The position numbers and the translations under genes are program-made. Source: Oscillospiraceae bacterium (GTDB lineage: Bacteria > Bacillota > Clostridia > Oscillospirales > Ruminococcaceae). From it: DNA of 64,000 nucleotides. Below, one piece after another: positions 61,005-64,000 of the stretch (position 1 is the first letter of the stretch; each line of letters starts with the position of its first letter). Below the pieces are notes generated by a model that did not search any database, was not told where the DNA came from, and saw nothing but the letters and a program-made list of their open reading frames with translations. The stretch spans positions 1-64,000 of the forward strand of contig WRLG01000004.1 in assembly GCA_009777725.1 (NCBI GenBank). Reading direction: 5' to 3'.

Positions 61005-61736
61005 TTATTGCCCCTTGCTTATAGCAGTTCTGATTGCTCTTAATTCCTCGGCGGTAAGCTCCCGATGCTCGCCCGGCTTTAACATACCCAGCTTCAGCGG
61101 ACCTATTGCCGTGCGCCTCAATCGCGCGACCTCCAGCCCAACCGCTTCGCACATCTTGCGTACCTGTCGGTTGCGCCCCTCTTTAATCACGATTTGCAAT
61201 ACGACCCTGCCCGCTTCGTGGTTCAGCACGTTCACATTGGCGGGAAGCGTTTTCCTGCCGTCAATTTCAACCCCCTCGGAAAGCGATATAAGCTGTTCGT
61301 CCGTAATATTAGGGCGTACCGTAACCCGATAGGTTTTTGAAACCATCCTGCCCGGGTGCATAATATCGTGCGCGAAAGCACCGTCATTTGTGAACAGCAA
61401 AAGCCCCTCGGAGTTTTTATCAAGCCGCCCGACCGGGTAAACCCTGCCGCTCACGCCCTTTAAAAGCTCCGTCACGCACTTTCTGCCCAATTCGTCCGAC
61501 ATGGAGGTGACATAGCCGCGCGGCTTATTCATCATGATATAGCTCAGCTTGCGTTTCTTTTCGCGGTAAACCCTCTCGCCGTCAACGGTTATAATGTCCT
61601 TGAAATAAGCACCGTCACCAAGCTTTACGGGTCTGCCGTTTACCTTGACCTTCCCCAGTCTTATATATTCCTCTGCCTTTCTGCGCGAGCAGAGCCCGCT
61701 TTCGGCGATTATTTTTTGCAGTCTTATCTTTTCCAT
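61005..61736 (-). CDS. rluB: 23S rRNA pseudouridine synthase RluB-type
   Basis: 243 residues. S4 domain (RLQKIIAESGLCSRRKAEEYI, about 4-60), then the RsuA/RluB catalytic domain with the Asp of VGRLDKNSEGLLLFT. Modifies 23S rRNA. Overlaps dacF by 13 nt. Confidence 0.95.
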   Translation of the reverse strand: MEKIRLQKIIAESGLCSRRKAEEYIRLGKVKVNGRPVKLGDGAYFKDIITVDGERVYREKKRKLSYIMMNKPRGYVTSMSDELGRKCVTELLKGVSGRVYPVGRLDKNSEGLLLFTNDGAFAHDIMHPGRMVSKTYRVTVRPNITDEQLISLSEGVEIDGRKTLPANVNVLNHEAGRVVLQIVIKEGRNRQVRKMCEAVGLEVARLRRTAIGPLKLGMLKPGEHRELTAEELRAIRTAISKGQ

Positions 61737-62863
61737 ATTAAATCCTTTACAAAGTCAATTATAAGCTCGTATAAATTTCTTTTTGGCGGTATAATCACGG
61801 CTTCGCTTTCTCCCTCGGCGATAACGGTTACCTCGTCAATCATATTGCCGCCGCTGTAAAACCTCATTGTCCCTACAATATCTCCTTTTGTGACGGGCGC
61901 GTATATAAAGCGCGGCGTGATAAGGCTTGCCGTAACCTCGGGCGTTTGCCCGTTTATAACCGTGACCCTCGGCGTATGCCCCAGCGTGAGCGAAACGAAG
62001 TCAGCGTCCCCGCCCACAACATTGACGGAAAGCCCCTCGGGGTTGAGCGGAATTTCCTTTGCCAAAACCGATGAAAACCCTTTTTGGTAAAGCTTGGCAT
62101 GGTCGTTCCAATCGTCGGGCGCGTTTAAGGTAACGCAGATAAGCGTTACGCCGTCCTTGTAAACCGCAGAAACAAGGCATCTTCCCGCCTCATCGGTGAA
62201 GCCTGTTTTTACGCCGATACAGCCGTCCAATGACGAGAGCAGACGATTGGTGTTGGTAAGCCATCTTTCATAAGGAGGATTGCCGAAAGAAAGCTTAGCC
62301 GACTTAGCGGAGCAAATCTCTTTAAAGGCTTCATTTTTAAGTGCTTCGCGGGTAAGCAGTGCCATATCGTAGGCGGTTGAATAATGTTCTGCGGCGTGCA
62401 GTCCCGAAGAGGTTACAAAATTTGTGCGCCTCATTCCGATTTGGGCGGCGCGGGCGTTCATCAACCTTGCGAACCGCGCGTAATCGCCCGCAACGCTTAC
62501 GGCTGACGCGTTAGCCGCATCATTGCCGGACGGCAGCAGCATACCGTAGCAAAGCGCGCGCTTGGTTACAATATCACCGGGCAAAAGCCCCATGGATGAG
62601 CCTTCCTCCATAACCGCCACGGAGTCTACCTCAAATTCTAAATCCAAATCCCCGCTCTCTAATGTCAGCAGGGCGGACATAATCTTTGTAATGCTAGCCA
62701 TAGGAAGCTTCATATGCTCATTGCCCGCCTCAATCACAGTACCCGTTCCGGCTTCAATCAAAACATATGCTTTTGCGGAAATGTCATCATCAGCCGCCGC
62801 ATGAAGCCCGCAGGCTGTAAAAAATAAAACAAACGCCGTGCTTAAACTAAAAATTTTCTTCAT
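61724..62863 (-). CDS. dacF: D-alanyl-D-alanine carboxypeptidase (DacF type)
   Basis: 379 residues. Signal peptide, then the penicillin-binding fold with SxxK (SITK, about 57-60), SGN (about 112) and KTG (about 218), all intact, and a C-terminal beta domain ending in an amphipathic anchor-like helix (LYELIIDFVKDLIWKR). Trims peptidoglycan; in spore formers this gene acts on the spore cortex. Position between ytfJ and rluB fits that role. Confidence 0.95.
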   Translation of the reverse strand: MKKIFSLSTAFVLFFTACGLHAAADDDISAKAYVLIEAGTGTVIEAGNEHMKLPMASITKIMSALLTLESGDLDLEFEVDSVAVMEEGSSMGLLPGDIVTKRALCYGMLLPSGNDAANASAVSVAGDYARFARLMNARAAQIGMRRTNFVTSSGLHAAEHYSTAYDMALLTREALKNEAFKEICSAKSAKLSFGNPPYERWLTNTNRLLSSLDGCIGVKTGFTDEAGRCLVSAVYKDGVTLICVTLNAPDDWNDHAKLYQKGFSSVLAKEIPLNPEGLSVNVVGGDADFVSLTLGHTPRVTVINGQTPEVTASLITPRFIYAPVTKGDIVGTMRFYSGGNMIDEVTVIAEGESEAVIIPPKRNLYELIIDFVKDLIWKR

Positions 62864-62969
62864 ACAAGACCTCCTTATACGTTTAACAAGGTTTTAGAGT
62901 TAAACCTCTCATTCCTCATTTAAAGTATATGGAGCATGTGCCGAAAATATTAGAGCAGGGGAAAACTGT

Positions 62970-63392
62970 TCAAAAATCAAAATCACTGGTATCGCCCAGC
63001 GGGTTGGGGATTTCAGATTTTGGGTCGTCCTTCTTTTTGGTGAAAAGAGACTGCACCTTGCTAATCAAATCGGGCACAAGATTAACGATAGCTCCTGCCG
63101 CCGAGGAATCGGAGCTGATTTGCATAAGCTGAACATCGCCGTTGCCGATAACCAAAAAAGCAATAGGCTGGATTGTAACGCCCGCTCCGCTTCCTCCCCC
63201 GAAAAGCTCATTGTTTGATTTGGAGGGCAAATCCGAGCCTCCCGCCGCAAACCCGTAAGACACCTTTGACACGGGGATAATCGTTATGGAATCATCAACC
63301 TTAATCGGCTTGCCGATTATAGTATCGGCATCGGATAATTCCCGAACCTTGGATATTGCCGACTGCACTAAATCCTTTACTTTTGTTTCCAT
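62970..63392 (-). CDS. ytfJ: Sporulation protein YtfJ (GerW family)
   Basis: 140 residues with the central ITIIPVSKVSYGFAAGGSD and GGGSGAGVTIQPIAFLVI typical of GerW/YtfJ, a spore germination-related protein. Follows the DUF2953 gene and precedes dacF, the usual clostridial order. Confidence 0.95.
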   Translation of the reverse strand: METKVKDLVQSAISKVRELSDADTIIGKPIKVDDSITIIPVSKVSYGFAAGGSDLPSKSNNELFGGGSGAGVTIQPIAFLVIGNGDVQLMQISSDSSAAGAIVNLVPDLISKVQSLFTKKKDDPKSEIPNPLGDTSDFDF

Positions 63393-63418
63393 TTTAAACC
63401 ATCCTTTATTATAATAAT

Positions 63419-64000
63419 TTATCTGTTAAGGAGTATATGCTTATTTTTGAAAAACCAAATCAGTGTAAGGAATCCGGCTTTCAGAAGCTTGGGTAAACGC
63501 ATTTTTATGTCAAACTTACCGTTCAAGCGGCTTGCCTTGCCGTCAAAGTCGCATACTATGTTAATTGACTTCACCGAAATCGGGAATAACAATCTCGCCG
63601 CCGACAGGGAGTTGTATGTCAGCGCGCTGACCGTTCCGTAGTTCATGGCGGCTTCATACGCGTCATTGCCGCATACGTGGAATTCAAGCTTCATTTGGTC
63701 AAGCATTACGGATTTGAGGGTAAGGCGCGTTATTTTTTTGATTTGAGGGTCTTCCCAAACCTCCCCGAGCTTATCTGCGATTCCTTTAATGTATTCGATT
63801 GTTTCTGTCAGTCCTTTAGTGCGCGAAGCGTCCTTGTTACTGCTTTTGCTTTGCTTCTCACGGCTTAAAGCCTTGTCTGCTCCGCCGCGCTTGCTTTTTG
63901 GGCGGGGGGCGGCTTTGTCTTTGCCTGCCCCTGCATCAAAACGGCGTTTTCTTTTTTTTTCCTTTTTTACCCTCTCTCTGAGCGGGTACAGCTTAAAGAA
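63419..64000 (-). CDS. DUF2953 (YtfI-like) protein, 5' end outside the window
   Basis: The frame is open from the stop at 63419 to the window edge, about 193 codons. It reads a highly basic linker (VKKEKKRKRR...; KSKRGGADKAL), then EYIKGIADKLGEVWEDP and the DUF2953 C-terminal core (MKLEFHVCGNDAYEAAMNYG ... INIVCDFDGKASRLNG) and a hydrophobic end. The start lies beyond 64000; the Met at 63706 is internal. Neighbour of ytfJ in many spore formers. Confidence 0.85.
   Translation of the reverse strand, partial: FFKLYPLRERVKKEKKRKRRFDAGAGKDKAAPRPKSKRGGADKALSREKQSKSSNKDASRTKGLTETIEYIKGIADKLGEVWEDPQIKKITRLTLKSVMLDQMKLEFHVCGNDAYEAAMNYGTVSALTYNSLSAARLLFPISVKSINIVCDFDGKASRLNGKFDIKMRLPKLLKAGFLTLIWFFKNKHILLNR

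Overview
The window reads as chromosome of an endospore-forming, low-to-mid GC member of the Clostridia (Firmicutes). Evidence: spmA/spmB, a YtfJ/GerW homologue followed by a DacF-type carboxypeptidase and rluB, an AbrB/SpoVT-type regulator with a zinc-ribbon tail, an mgtE-yajC-TIGR04086 run, a DUF4364 gene, strong AGGAGG ribosome binding sites, frequent GTG/TTG starts and near-perfect sigma-A promoters (TTGACA-17-TATAAT). No phage, integrase, rRNA operon or CRISPR array is visible. Species cannot be fixed from sequence alone; an uncultured gut or rumen Oscillospirales-like bacterium would fit.

Layout. 1-1,170: intergenic repeats, then two tandem small modules that look like type I toxin-antitoxin loci (hydrophobic peptide on the minus strand, convergent antisense RNA on the plus strand). 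1,298-6,190: a 2[4Fe-4S] ferredoxin and the minus-strand str operon rpsL-rpsG-fusA-tuf. 6,459-10,912: an orphan VbhA-like antitoxin, then a minus-strand operon of NitT/TauT-type ABC transporter genes (binding lipoprotein, tiny lipoprotein, permease, ATPase) ending in cysK. 11,066-12,889: feoB. 12,930-18,863: accessory minus-strand block with a secreted repeat protein, a (GCTT)n microsatellite transcript, an Rpn-type nuclease, a broken retropepsin-like gene and a zinc-ribbon/RCC1-like protein. 18,998-19,779: a two-gene operon encoding an ADP-ribosyltransferase-like protein. 19,828-24,615: ABC-2 type exporter, a tandem cystatin-like lipoprotein and an AbrB regulator. 24,758-29,082: spmAB, tRNA-Lys, asnB with an attenuator-like leader, and queC. 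29,214-37,382: GPP34-like and MerR genes, an EF-G-like GTPase, membrane proteins, mgtE, yajC. 37,668-42,149: GGDEF-EAL protein, pduL, hicAB and an MGMT-like gene. 42,273-51,197: three orphan solute-binding-like lipoproteins, an alkaline phosphatase and a Cys-rich secreted peptide. 51,312-57,491: a candidate 6S RNA, DUF4364, hisD-hisC-hisB, and dnaD/dnaC-like primosome genes. 57,551-64,000: rhomboid-like protein, pnp, rpsO, rluB, dacF, ytfJ and a DUF2953 gene that runs off the window.

Cross-cutting features. Seven minus-strand promoters share not only the -35 and -10 boxes but also most of the 17-nt spacer (consensus CCCCCGCCAAAATCYGC); they drive the two type I toxins, the microsatellite transcript, the nuclease, the broken protease locus, the RCC1-like protein and the DUF4364 gene. 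Heptanucleotide repeats (AACAATT and relatives) sit in at least eleven gene borders and once inside dnaD. A 20-nt palindrome (GGGACAGGCAAGCCTGTCCC and variants) recurs at five sites.

The strongest candidates for undescribed biology are the paired type I modules together with the shared promoter family, the ART-like operon at 19 kb, the tandem cystatin lipoprotein, the asnB leader, and the 34-bp inverted repeat in front of the Cys-rich secreted peptide. All positions and motifs were read by eye; no database search or folding program was run.
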